A stretch of 18,397 bases of DNA from Candidatus Gottesmanbacteria bacterium RIFCSPLOWO2_01_FULL_49_10 (GCA_001781025.1 MFJZ01000001.1:2403-20799); one strand, 5' to 3'; positions 7,063 to 14,151 are shown, counted from the stretch's first letter. Program-made: numbers and translations. The notes: a model not told the origin generated them from the sequence alone.

Positions 7063-8182
7063 ATATTGATTCCTTCAGCTTGACTGATAATTTTTGGGCA
7101 TCCTGGTCATATCCCTTTTCTTTGAGTACCTTAATGACCTCCTCGAGAAAAAGCGGCAAAATTTTCGCTTCATCTTCAATGATTGCGACCACCTGCCCCT
7201 TCTTAAATACAGCTGCCTGTTTTTTGCCTCCCGACAAACCGATATCAGCAAAACTGGCCTCGCCGGGACCATTGACTACGCATCCCATCACCGCCACTTT
7301 TATCGGTGCTTCGATGATCTGTAGAGCATCCTCTACCTGTTTTGCCAAATTGATCAAATCAATTTGCGTGCGGCCGCAGGTGGGACAAGCAATGATCGAG
7401 ACACCCTTTTGCCGAAGATTCAAAGCTTTAAGAATTTCCCAACCGATCTTCACCTGCTCCCCAGGCTCTCCGGCGATAGACACCCTGATGGTATCCCCGA
7501 TCCCTCGAGCTAAAATGGCGCCAATCCCCACTGCACTTTTTAATCCCCCAACCCAGGGAGTCCCGGCTTCGGTAATCCCCACATGCAACGGATACCGAAA
7601 ACGTTTAGCAAACTCCACATAGGCTTCAACGGTTTGCGGTACATCCGACCCTTTCAGCGACACCACAATATCGTCAAAGCCTTCTTTCTCTAAAATGGCG
7701 ATGTTGCGAGCGGCTGATTCTACCATCACCCGGGCCACGCCGTATTTCCCGTATTTTGCATAAAGGTCCTTTTCCAAAGACCCCATGTTCACCCCAATCC
7801 GGATAGGTATCTGCCTGTCTTTACAGGCTCTCACTATCTCCCTCACTTTTGCCTGACCACCGATATTGCCGGGATTGATTCTGACCTTGTCGACTCCCTG
7901 CTTAATCGCCTCCAGCGCGAATAGATACTGGAAGTGAATATCAACGACGAGCGGAATATGAATGTGCTTCTTAATCTCCCCTATTGCGCGAGCTGATTCC
8001 ATATCCGGGGCGGTCACCCGTACTATCTCACAGCCGGTTTTCTCTAATGCTAAAATTTGCTTAATAGTGGCCCTAACATCATGAGTCCTGGTTTGAGTCA
8101 TCGACTGCACAAGCACGGGGTTACCACCGCCCATCTTTTTGTCGCCAATTGCTACAACCTTTGTTTGCTCCCTTCTCGTCAT
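7055..8182 (-). CDS. ispG: 4-hydroxy-3-methylbut-2-en-1-yl diphosphate synthase (IspG/GcpE)
   Basis: IspG reductively opens MEcPP to HMBPP using a [4Fe-4S] cluster. The 375-aa protein is the short bacterial form: a TIM-barrel domain (QSMTQTRTHDV at 26-36, VDIHFQY at 80-86, KVRINPGNIG at 99-108, RIGVNMGSLEKDL at 128-140) followed by the cluster domain. The cluster ligands are C266 and C269 in ACPTCGRTQ, C301 in GCVVNGPGE and E308, matching C270, C273, C305 and E312 of E. coli. The ATG at 8182 overlaps the ispE TGA by four bases. It needs an electron donor (flavodoxin or ferredoxin), and none is encoded nearby. Confidence 0.98.
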   Translation of the reverse strand: MTRREQTKVVAIGDKKMGGGNPVLVQSMTQTRTHDVRATIKQILALEKTGCEIVRVTAPDMESARAIGEIKKHIHIPLVVDIHFQYLFALEAIKQGVDKVRINPGNIGGQAKVREIVRACKDRQIPIRIGVNMGSLEKDLYAKYGKYGVARVMVESAARNIAILEKEGFDDIVVSLKGSDVPQTVEAYVEFAKRFRYPLHVGITEAGTPWVGGLKSAVGIGAILARGIGDTIRVSIAGEPGEQVKIGWEILKALNLRQKGVSIIACPTCGRTQIDLINLAKQVEDALQIIEAPIKVAVMGCVVNGPGEASFADIGLSGGKKQAAVFKKGQVVAIIEDEAKILPLFLEEVIKVLKEKGYDQDAQKLSVKLKESIYV

Positions 8183-9033
8183 TGCATACCCCCTAGGATT
8201 GCTTGTTTATATTTTTCCTTGAAAACTTGCTGGGCTAAAGTTGCCTCTTTTTTTGTGACAAAAAATCCAGCCATTGCTAACCCGGCACCGCATAAGTTTG
8301 TTCCCTTGGCTCCGCTATGTAACAGATCGGCTTTCATCTGACCAATAATCGGAAAATGCGCAGTCAGTGGTCCCTCAAAATCATTATGTAAGCTGGAAAA
8401 GAATACATCCTGATTTTTTTCTTTCAATGCTTTTTGCATCCCATCTGTCTTGGCAATATCTATTCCCACGCTGTTGTTACTAAGTTGTCTAAAGGACCAC
8501 TGCGTGGATGGCTTTTCTTCAAATGGAACTAAAATAAGTACGCACGCCTTTGGCAGGTACAATGGAAGGCTCGTAACCGCAGATCCATCTCCTTCAACTA
8601 AAGCAAGGCCTCCAATCAAAGAATAACAAACATCCATGCCAACCTTTCTGGCCAACGTCAATAATTCCTGCTTACTTATTTTTACCTTCCATAAATTAGT
8701 CAAAACTCTGAGCGCTGCGGCCGCATCTGCGCTGCCTCCACCTAGGCCCGACCGAACAGGAATATGCTTCTCTATCCGCACCTTCACCCCATCATTTGTC
8801 CGACTATAATCTTTAAGCAATTGCGCTGCCTTATAAACGAGATTCTCTCTCCCGTTGGGAACTCCGGGAAAATCGCATATCACTTCAATAATCCCCGTCT
8901 GCTTTTCAAACCACAAAGCATCACAAATATCTAACTCACAGTTAATATAATGTACGGGAAACATCCCATCGCTTCCTTGAGGTAATATATGCAGATTTAA
9001 GTTTAATTTTGCCCTAGCGGTGGCTTTCATCAT
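8179..9033 (-). CDS. ispE: 4-diphosphocytidyl-2-C-methyl-D-erythritol kinase (IspE)
   Basis: IspE phosphorylates CDP-ME at the 2-position with ATP. It is a GHMP kinase with an intact ATP loop, PVRSGLGGGSADAAAAL, and the catalytic Asp in GMDVCYSLIGG; the N-terminal ARAKLNLNLHI carries the substrate Lys. A C-terminal GAKGTNLCGAG segment matches the third GHMP motif. The frame is open from an ATG at 9054, but the family normally begins just before the AKxNL motif. I therefore prefer the tandem ATGATG at 9033/9030, preceded by GGGA and overlapping ispF by about 20 bases; the longer form would be 291 aa. It serves as a good contrast to the degenerate GHMP protein at 3746-4492, whose same motifs are lost. 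It overlaps ispG by four bases at its end. Confidence 0.95.
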   Translation of the reverse strand: MMKATARAKLNLNLHILPQGSDGMFPVHYINCELDICDALWFEKQTGIIEVICDFPGVPNGRENLVYKAAQLLKDYSRTNDGVKVRIEKHIPVRSGLGGGSADAAAALRVLTNLWKVKISKQELLTLARKVGMDVCYSLIGGLALVEGDGSAVTSLPLYLPKACVLILVPFEEKPSTQWSFRQLSNNSVGIDIAKTDGMQKALKEKNQDVFFSSLHNDFEGPLTAHFPIIGQMKADLLHSGAKGTNLCGAGLAMAGFFVTKKEATLAQQVFKEKYKQAILGGMQ

Positions 9034-9514
9034 GTGTTCCCATAAGCACAACACTCAGCGCTTGTATCCCCTCTCCCCTACCAAAACTCGTTAACCCCTC
9101 ACCCGAAGTAAAAGTGATACCGACTTGATTTGGTTGTATGTTTAATAACGAAGCGATGGTTTTTTTCATGGTTTGAACCAATTCAAGCGAGATGCGCGGT
9201 TTTTTAACCTCCACACTGATCGCCACATTTTCCACTCTAAAACCCAATTCCATAACTTTTTCCATAATCCTTTTTACATATACCCTGCTGTCTTTCGTCC
9301 CCCGCTTCAAACATAACTCATCAGCCCATGTGCCCAGCGAATCACCACCAACTGCCGAACTTAAAGCATTGCATATGCTATGCAAGATTACATCTGCATC
9401 TGAATCGCCAGATAAACCACCAGTATTCTCTATCACCACCCCGCCGAGAACCAAAGCCTTATCGGTGTCTTGATCAAACGCGTGGGAGTCTTGGCCTAAA
9501 CCGATTCTAAACAT
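9014..9514 (-). CDS. ispF: 2-C-methyl-D-erythritol 2,4-cyclodiphosphate synthase (IspF)
   Basis: IspF cyclises CDP-ME 2-phosphate to MEcPP with release of CMP. It is a homotrimer with a zinc site between subunits. The 166-aa protein has the metal ligands D9 and H11 in GLGQDSHAF and H45 in SDSDADVILHSICNA, plus ITFTSGEGLTSFGRGEGI (133-150), the nucleotide-binding and trimer-core motif ending in the conserved E149. The segment after H45 reads NALSSA rather than the common DALLGA, a mild deviation. It overlaps ispD by eight bases upstream and ispE downstream. The ispD-ispF adjacency is common in bacteria, where the two are sometimes fused; here they are separate. Confidence 0.97.
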   Translation of the reverse strand: MFRIGLGQDSHAFDQDTDKALVLGGVVIENTGGLSGDSDADVILHSICNALSSAVGGDSLGTWADELCLKRGTKDSRVYVKRIMEKVMELGFRVENVAISVEVKKPRISLELVQTMKKTIASLLNIQPNQVGITFTSGEGLTSFGRGEGIQALSVVLMGTHDESHR

Positions 9515-10214
9515 AATCTTTGTTTTGGAAATCTTTCATAATTCTTTCCGCCAGGATAAGATCCTCCGGAAATGTGATTTTGACATTTTGATGGGAACAG
9601 GGCACGATTTTTGCCCGTATCCCAATCCTCTCTAAAAGCTGAGTATCATCAGTCCCTAAAAAATCGTCGGCGTGAGCCTGAAAAAAAGCTTGCCAGAGTT
9701 TATCAAACTTCGCCACCTGGGGGGTTTGGGCATACCAAGCCGTTTGTCGCAGCGGCGTATGAGAAACCAAGTTGTCACCGTTGGTGATTTTTATGGTATC
9801 CGTAGCCGACTGAGCAAGCAGTGCAGCCTGATATTTTTGGGCGGCTTTAAATACAGCTTCTACTTCACTGCGTTTAACAAACGGGTTGACGGCATTGTGA
9901 ATACCTACCAAGTCACTGGCGATAATACGATTCTTCAAAAAATTCAAAATTGTGAACGTAGACGCCTGACGCGATGAAGTCGCGGGACATAGATAAACAA
10001 CTTTAGAAAATCCTCCAGACTCAACGATATGCCTTATTTTAGGAATATCTTTTTTTTGAGCAGAAATTGCAATGTGATCAATACATGCTGTTTTTTCAAA
10101 CTGCTGCAGGGTCCAAAAAATAATCGGCTTCCCGTAAATCCGTGCAAAAATTTTGTTATAACCAAGATGAATTCTTTCACCATTACCACCGGCAACGATA
10201 ATAATCCAATTCAT
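9507..10214 (-). CDS. ispD: 2-C-methyl-D-erythritol 4-phosphate cytidylyltransferase (IspD)
   Basis: IspD couples MEP to CTP, giving CDP-ME. The 235-aa protein shows the nucleotidyltransferase loop VAGGNGERIHLGYNK (7-21), SRQASTF (81-87), HNAVNPFV (106-113), SATDTIK (136-142), QTPQ (163-166), a TDD segment near residue 203 and KITFPEDL near the C-terminus. The family usually reads HDAARPFV at 106-113. Here the metal-binding Asp (D106 of E. coli) is Asn107, and the following Arg is also changed. Everything else is conserved and the gene sits in an intact operon, so it is probably active. Its start is one base after the yjbQ stop, and its end overlaps ispF by eight bases. Confidence 0.95.
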   Translation of the reverse strand: MNWIIIVAGGNGERIHLGYNKIFARIYGKPIIFWTLQQFEKTACIDHIAISAQKKDIPKIRHIVESGGFSKVVYLCPATSSRQASTFTILNFLKNRIIASDLVGIHNAVNPFVKRSEVEAVFKAAQKYQAALLAQSATDTIKITNGDNLVSHTPLRQTAWYAQTPQVAKFDKLWQAFFQAHADDFLGTDDTQLLERIGIRAKIVPCSHQNVKITFPEDLILAERIMKDFQNKDYV

Positions 10215-10215
10215 A

Positions 10216-10671
10216 TTATTCTCCCATCACGAGCATTTCTACTTCCCGTTTTCGACTGCAATCCAACTCTAGAGCAAAAATCCTCTGCCACCGACCTAAG
10301 GTGAGATTCCCATCCACTACGGGAATGGTTTCAGAATTACCCATGAGAAAATGCATACAATGAGAGTGACCATTGATGCAATCTGAAGCATCCTTGTCAC
10401 AAACCAAATTCTCCGTCCTCACTTCTAGATCGTTGTGACGGTAGTACATACCTTTCGGGATTAAACGCTTCATGAGCTCGCGTATGTCGTATCGAATCCC
10501 TTTTTCACTCTCATTAATCCGGATCGCCATAGTTGTGTGCTTAGAGTGAATCGCCAGCAGGCCATTTTTTATCTGAGACAATTTTACAAACTCTTTCGCC
10601 TCTTCCGTCAGATCGATAAAATCCATGCTTTTTTGGGTAGTAACTTTGATATTTTTATTAAGAATTTTCAT
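10216..10671 (-). CDS. yjbQ: YjbQ/UPF0047 family protein
   Basis: This 151-aa protein is a clear UPF0047 (YjbQ) member: IHSKHTTMAIRINESEKG (41-58), D62, YYRHND (76-81), a CINGHSHCMHFLMG segment (98-111), and PVVDGNLTLGRWQRIFALELD (117-137) followed by RKREVEML. The conserved His, Asp and Glu residues suggest a small metal- or phosphate-binding trimer. Family members can show weak thiamine-phosphate-synthase-like activity, but the true role is unknown. It has the best Shine-Dalgarno in the cluster (GGGAGG at 10677-10682, five bases before the ATG). It sits between ispH and ispD, one base from ispD, which points to a function linked to the MEP pathway or its intermediates. DXP is also a thiamine precursor, so a thiamine link is possible but unproven. 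Confidence 0.92.
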   Translation of the reverse strand: MKILNKNIKVTTQKSMDFIDLTEEAKEFVKLSQIKNGLLAIHSKHTTMAIRINESEKGIRYDIRELMKRLIPKGMYYRHNDLEVRTENLVCDKDASDCINGHSHCMHFLMGNSETIPVVDGNLTLGRWQRIFALELDCSRKREVEMLVMGE

Positions 10672-10676
10672 AAATT

Positions 10677-10682
10677 CCTCCC
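10677..10682 (-). promoter_or_regulatory. Strong Shine-Dalgarno before yjbQ
   Basis: On the minus strand GGGAGG lies five bases before the yjbQ ATG. Most other cluster genes rely on overlapping stops and starts and show no clear SD, so this marks an independent ribosome entry point inside the operon. Confidence 0.8.
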
Positions 10683-10709
10683 TTTTGTTAAAACCAAGTA
10701 GGTCAACTA

Positions 10710-11660
10710 TTAAAGCTCTTTTGGCAACATAAAATGAATCCGACTTTCATCGACAAGCTTTAACTCCTCAACTTCAACCCCTACCCTGGTAAAAGATTCT
10801 ACTAGGGCAGTAACTAGCTCATCAGGAACCGACGCTCCAGAAGTCACCCCCACCACCCTTACCCCTTTTAACCATGTGGTGTCTATTTCCCTTTTGTTAT
10901 TTACTAAATACGCTTTGACCCCTTGTTTCTCGGCTACTTCTTTCAAGCGATTGGAGTTGGAGCTAGTTGGCGAGCCAACCACCAAAACCAAATCCACAAC
11001 TTTCGCTAACGCCTTCACCGCGTCCTGACGATTCTGCGTGGCGTAACAGATATCCCTGCCTGTAGGCATAATTAAATTGGGAAACCGGTCTTTAAGAACT
11101 TCGATGATCTCTTTCGTATCGTCAACGCTTAGAGTGGTCTGATTGAGAACCACCAGTTTTTCTTGTTGCAGAGGCTGAATTTTCCAAACATCAGCAATAG
11201 TCTCTAGTAAAACGACTTGCGTGGGCACCACTTCTTCCAATACGCCAATTGTTTCCGGGTGATTTTTATGACCAACATAAAATATGAAGTAACCGTCGGC
11301 GGCGAAACGTTTCGCCTCTGAATGAACTTTAGTCACCAGGGGACAAGTAGCGTCAATCACCTGAAGGTGACGTTTCCTTGCTAGTTCGTATAGACTGGGC
11401 GGACTACCATGAGCACTAAAGACCACTCTTGCTCCATCAGGCACCAGATTAAGATCCTCCACAAAAATAACCCCCCGTTTTTCAAACCGCTTAACCACAT
11501 GATCGTTATGTACGATGTGATGCCGCACATAGAGAGGTGGCCCGTATTTTTCAATCAACAGATCAACCGTGCGTACCGCCCGCTCCACCCCGGCACAAAA
11601 TCCCCTTGGTTTGGCGACAATAATTTTTTCCAATCCGTCTCGCGATTTACTCATAATCAT
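10710..11660 (-). CDS. ispH: 4-hydroxy-3-methylbut-2-enyl diphosphate reductase (IspH/LytB)
   Basis: IspH reduces HMBPP to a mixture of IPP and DMAPP with a [4Fe-4S] cluster, the last MEP step. In this 316-aa protein the three cluster cysteines are C22 (RGFCAGVERAV), C106 (DATCPLVTKVH) and C205 (DICYATQNRQ). Substrate residues are H51 (IVHND), H84 (SAHGSPP), H134 and E136 (NHPETIG) and SSNSNRL near 233-239. The length is normal for the bacterial enzyme. The ATG at 11660 overlaps the TGA of the upstream Yip1-like gene by four bases; a second ATG two codons in is equally plausible. It is the first of the contiguous MEP genes, with yjbQ 38 bases downstream. Confidence 0.97.
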   Translation of the reverse strand: MIMSKSRDGLEKIIVAKPRGFCAGVERAVRTVDLLIEKYGPPLYVRHHIVHNDHVVKRFEKRGVIFVEDLNLVPDGARVVFSAHGSPPSLYELARKRHLQVIDATCPLVTKVHSEAKRFAADGYFIFYVGHKNHPETIGVLEEVVPTQVVLLETIADVWKIQPLQQEKLVVLNQTTLSVDDTKEIIEVLKDRFPNLIMPTGRDICYATQNRQDAVKALAKVVDLVLVVGSPTSSNSNRLKEVAEKQGVKAYLVNNKREIDTTWLKGVRVVGVTSGASVPDELVTALVESFTRVGVEVEELKLVDESRIHFMLPKEL

Positions 11661-12274
11661 ACGAACGGAACCTTAAATATCCCCAGTTGATACATGCCGT
11701 AGCTATATATCCCCACGACCGGTCCCACAACTGCAACGACCACCAAGATACGCGCGAGGTCAAGCTTCAGGCCAAACCGGAGGGCAAGATACCCAAGCAT
11801 CAGCTTCCAAAGAAACAAGGTAGCGCTAAAGGCGAGAAACAACGCGCTCAGGGCAATACCGGCCAAACTCGTCGTCCGCGGCGGCGGGAGGACGACATAA
11901 AGAAGCGATGTCACGAAAAACCATAATACCGTGGGGACAAGCGTATACCCCCATGCTATTGCGACGCCGCGTAGGGTTCCCTTTCCGCCCATTTTTTGAC
12001 CAACTAACCAGAGAAGACAGATGACGACACAGTACGTCGCCACGACCGCCGACACCAGCACGATAAACTGGCGGGTCAGGAGGAACGGCCGGAATGCAGC
12101 CACCTTAACGACGCTGGCCAGAGCAAAGTAGAAAATAAGGAGGCTCGTGATATAAATAAGTTCATACAGGCTCCCTTCGCGTACGATCCGCCGGTACGCC
12201 TCGTACGGATGTAGTACGATGCCGATACAATTTCTCCCAAAGGAAACCCCGGCGATAAGCAGTTGATCAACCAC
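11657..12274 (-). CDS. Yip1-like polytopic membrane protein
   Basis: This 205-aa hydrophobic protein has about five membrane segments (roughly residues 38-60, 68-92, 105-130, 138-163 and 172-198). Its N-terminal cytoplasmic part, LHPYEAYRRIVREGSLYELIYI, resembles the HPxxxFxxI...S motif that starts Yip1-domain proteins in bacteria. The function is unknown; bacterial Yip1-domain proteins are poorly characterised membrane proteins. The start is a GTG at 12274 with no clear SD, 24 bases after the previous gene. Its stop overlaps the ispH start (ATGA). It groups with the 76-aa membrane protein and the ECF sigma factor upstream as a likely three-gene unit that reads on into the MEP genes. Confidence 0.6.
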   Translation of the reverse strand: MVDQLLIAGVSFGRNCIGIVLHPYEAYRRIVREGSLYELIYITSLLIFYFALASVVKVAAFRPFLLTRQFIVLVSAVVATYCVVICLLWLVGQKMGGKGTLRGVAIAWGYTLVPTVLWFFVTSLLYVVLPPPRTTSLAGIALSALFLAFSATLFLWKLMLGYLALRFGLKLDLARILVVVAVVGPVVGIYSYGMYQLGIFKVPFV

Positions 12275-12298
12275 ACAGTATTAGTCGTAAGAAGTAGG

Positions 12299-12529
12299 CT
12301 AAAACCCGCGCTGAAGGAGGGAAACCAAGAGGGTAATTGCCGAGCCAAAGAGAAGATACATACCCAGAACCAAAAACCCCGCACCCACGACCAGGAATGG
12401 CCATGGCATAATCTTAAGATACCGCGCCGCGCGTTTATAAAGCGGCGTCAACGGCCCGAGCGTCTGCGGAGGGATATCGGTCACCTCTTCCCAGCGCTCG
12501 ACAAATTTTTGATAGAGTGCATCTACCAT
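12299..12529 (-). CDS. Small membrane protein downstream of the ECF sigma factor
   Basis: I do not recognise this 76-aa protein. Its first 40 residues are charged and probably cytoplasmic, with a PPQTLGPLTPLYKRAARYLK segment. Residues 42-71 are strongly hydrophobic, giving one long or two short membrane helices. It starts six bases after the sigma factor stop, so the two are almost certainly cotranscribed. Small membrane proteins encoded next to ECF sigma factors are often anti-sigma factors that hold sigma at the membrane. That role is possible here, but no zinc-finger or other anti-sigma motif is visible. The short unit could instead work with the Yip1-like protein that follows. Confidence 0.55.
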   Translation of the reverse strand: MVDALYQKFVERWEEVTDIPPQTLGPLTPLYKRAARYLKIMPWPFLVVGAGFLVLGMYLLFGSAITLLVSLLQRGF

Positions 12530-12534
12530 ACGTT

Positions 12535-13077
12535 TTAAATAGACAGGAATAGTTCAACAAATGCCCTCCTGGCACGAAACAGCTGCGATTCGGCGCTTTT
12601 GACCGTCACGGCAAACTTTTCGGCAATTTGGGCAACGCTCATCTCGTCCACGTATTTTAGCAAAATGATCTCCCGATAGTTAGGGAGGAGTCCTCCTAAA
12701 ACGTGGCGAATTTTGTCTTTGACCAGTGCGGTGTCGAGTTCTTCTTCGGGATTAAGAAGTGTCGAAACGAGAGCCTCGAGTCTGGGCAATTTCGAAAACA
12801 CAATGTGCTTTATCTTTTTTCTCCGGTAAAAGTCGACGACCTTGTGGCTTGCGATCGCATAGAGGTACGTCCCGACACGCGCGTTTCCGGAAAAATCGCG
12901 GATCGATTCAAGAAACGCAAAGAGCGTATCCTGCAGCACTTCTTCGGCATCCTGGGGATCGGCGATTTTTTGCAGGATAAACCGACGGAGCCTTGGTGTA
13001 AATGTGTGATAAAATCCGGCAAGGGCGCGCCTGTCGCGGGCAAGAATTTTTTGCACCAACTCGTGATCCTGTATCAT
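12535..13077 (-). CDS. ECF-type RNA polymerase sigma factor
   Basis: This 180-aa protein has the two-domain ECF architecture. Region 2 covers about 20-90, with DAEEVLQDTLFAFLESI (43-59) and the -10-binding helix VGTYLYAIASHKVVDFYRRKK (68-88). Region 4 covers about 124-177, with LPNYREIILLKYVDEMSVAQ (131-150) and a helix-turn-helix reading IAEKFAVTVKSAESQLFRAR. There is no region 1.1 or 3. It directs RNA polymerase to a specific promoter set, often in response to envelope stress. It has its own good promoter at 13091-13119, which overlaps the end of the upstream polyprenyl synthase gene. The gene sits inside the isoprenoid cluster next to two membrane proteins, so regulation of lipid-carrier or envelope genes is a reasonable guess. 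Confidence 0.92.
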   Translation of the reverse strand: MIQDHELVQKILARDRRALAGFYHTFTPRLRRFILQKIADPQDAEEVLQDTLFAFLESIRDFSGNARVGTYLYAIASHKVVDFYRRKKIKHIVFSKLPRLEALVSTLLNPEEELDTALVKDKIRHVLGGLLPNYREIILLKYVDEMSVAQIAEKFAVTVKSAESQLFRARRAFVELFLSI

Positions 13078-13090
13078 ACCGAAGGCATCT

Positions 13091-13119
13091 ACTATATCAC
13101 GTCCTGCGTGTTATGACAA
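13091..13119 (-). promoter_or_regulatory. Promoter of the sigma-factor gene
   Basis: On the minus strand, TTGTCA (13119-13114), a 17-base spacer and TATAGT (13096-13091) match the consensus at five of six positions each. The -10 box ends 13 bases before the sigma ATG, predicting a leader of about seven bases without an SD. The -35 box lies in the 3' end of the polyprenyl synthase gene and the spacer contains its stop codon. Confidence 0.7.
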
Positions 13120-14011
13120 AATCAGCCAGAGCAAAAAAGAAGGGGCGAACGTCGTCGGGAATAGACATCGTCAAAATCGCGCTCTTTGCTTTTTGTATAT
13201 AGGAGCGGGACAACGCGGCAGACTCTTGCTCCGGGATATCTCCGTCCATGGCGTCATCCTTAAGCTGAAACGCGTGGCCAACCGGCATGCCATACGCGTA
13301 TAGAGTATCCAAATCTTTTTGAGACGCACCAGCCAAAAGGGCTCCGATCTGAAGCGGCCGGACGACGCTATAAAGGCTTGTTTTTATCTCGTTAACCTTT
13401 TGCTTATCGATCTGCCGCATGCCGGACGTGGACATTATGTCCAGGGACTGACCAAAAATCGTCTGTTCCTTCGTGAGGTTATACAGATCAATAACCTCTG
13501 CATTCCCGATTTTTTGCATACACGCATCAGCCCATGTCAGGGCCAGGTCTCCGGCAAGTATCGCCATACTTTCTCCGAAGTGCGCGCTCTTTATCAGCTT
13601 CCGGGAATCCTTCGGATTCCTGGAATCGAACGCGACTCGCCTGAAATGCTCATGAACACTTGGCCCGCCACGCCGAACACTATCCTCGTCCATAATGTCA
13701 TCGTGTATAAGTGCAAACGCCTGCAGGAGCTCAAGTCCTGCCATCGCGTGCCGGAGTTTTCCTCTTGCTCCCTCGATTCCACTCGGAACAGACTTTTTCC
13801 TTTTTCCTTGTGCCACAGACTGGTACCCAAGCCAGCACAGAAATGGTCGCGTGCGCTTACCGCCACGAAGGACAATGGCTGCCACCTGATCAACCAGCTC
13901 AACACAGGCTGGGTCAAGAACCCGTGCTTCTTTTCGCTTCGCTCGAAAAAATGTACGCAAATACGATTCTGTACGCGTCTTTATCGCGCGTAGCGCGCGC
14001 TCAAAGGTCAT
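13097..14011 (-). CDS. Short-chain polyprenyl diphosphate synthase (probably geranylgeranyl diphosphate synthase)
   Basis: This enzyme condenses IPP in trans onto DMAPP. The 304-aa protein has GGKRTRP (50-56), the first Asp-rich motif DDIMDED at 104-110 preceded by ALIH, RRGGPSVHEHF (113-123), and the second Asp-rich motif FQLKDDAMDGD (248-258). The first motif lacks the two-residue insertion of bacterial farnesyl synthases and has Phe at position -5 (F99). That is the type I, archaeal-style pattern associated with C20 products, so GGPP is the likely product. The segment DSRNPKDSRK (129-138) is encoded by a perfect small hairpin. It is the first gene of the minus-strand cluster, with a strong promoter at 14019-14046 and a predicted leaderless transcript. 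The chain length is inferred, not shown. Confidence 0.94.
   Translation of the reverse strand: MTFERALRAIKTRTESYLRTFFRAKRKEARVLDPACVELVDQVAAIVLRGGKRTRPFLCWLGYQSVAQGKRKKSVPSGIEGARGKLRHAMAGLELLQAFALIHDDIMDEDSVRRGGPSVHEHFRRVAFDSRNPKDSRKLIKSAHFGESMAILAGDLALTWADACMQKIGNAEVIDLYNLTKEQTIFGQSLDIMSTSGMRQIDKQKVNEIKTSLYSVVRPLQIGALLAGASQKDLDTLYAYGMPVGHAFQLKDDAMDGDIPEQESAALSRSYIQKAKSAILTMSIPDDVRPFFFALADFVITRRT
13604..13620. repeat. Perfect hairpin inside the polyprenyl synthase gene
   Basis: GGAATCC-TTC-GGATTCC has seven-base arms and a three-base loop. It encodes part of the repeated DSRNPKDSR segment at residues about 130-136, in a variable loop of the protein. Confidence 0.75.
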
Positions 14012-14018
14012 GGGCCCA

Positions 14019-14046
14019 AGTATACTAAAAAAACTCAGATTTGCAA
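14019..14046 (-). promoter_or_regulatory. Promoter of the isoprenoid cluster (polyprenyl synthase), leaderless
   Basis: On the minus strand, TTGCAA (14046-14041), a 16-base spacer and TATACT (14024-14019) form a good sigma-70-type promoter. Only seven bases separate the -10 box from the ATG, which puts the transcript start at or one base before the A of the start codon. Confidence 0.7.
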
Positions 14047-14064
14047 TTTATTTTTTCAGTATCC

Positions 14065-14119
14065 ACCCATCTAATCCGCTTTTTCGCCCTGGCGGGCTGC
14101 AAACCGGAGTAAGATGGGT
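14065..14119. repeat. Nested inverted repeat between two divergent promoters
   Basis: ACCCATCT (14065-14072) pairs perfectly with AGATGGGT (14112-14119). Inside it TCCG (14075-14078) pairs with CGGA (14105-14108), and the centre GCCC-tggc-GGGC (14086-14097) forms a small hairpin. It lies between the isoprenoid promoter (14019-14046) and the pilin promoter (14152-14181). It could be an operator, an attenuator-like element or a remnant of a palindromic repeat. Confidence 0.65.
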
Positions 14120-14151
14120 ATATAACCAAAAAGGGCTAATCTCACAAATGT

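Noticed and set aside
13319..13993. Plus-strand open frame of 224 codons
   Set aside because: It is antisense to the polyprenyl synthase, which has both Asp-rich motifs and a promoter.
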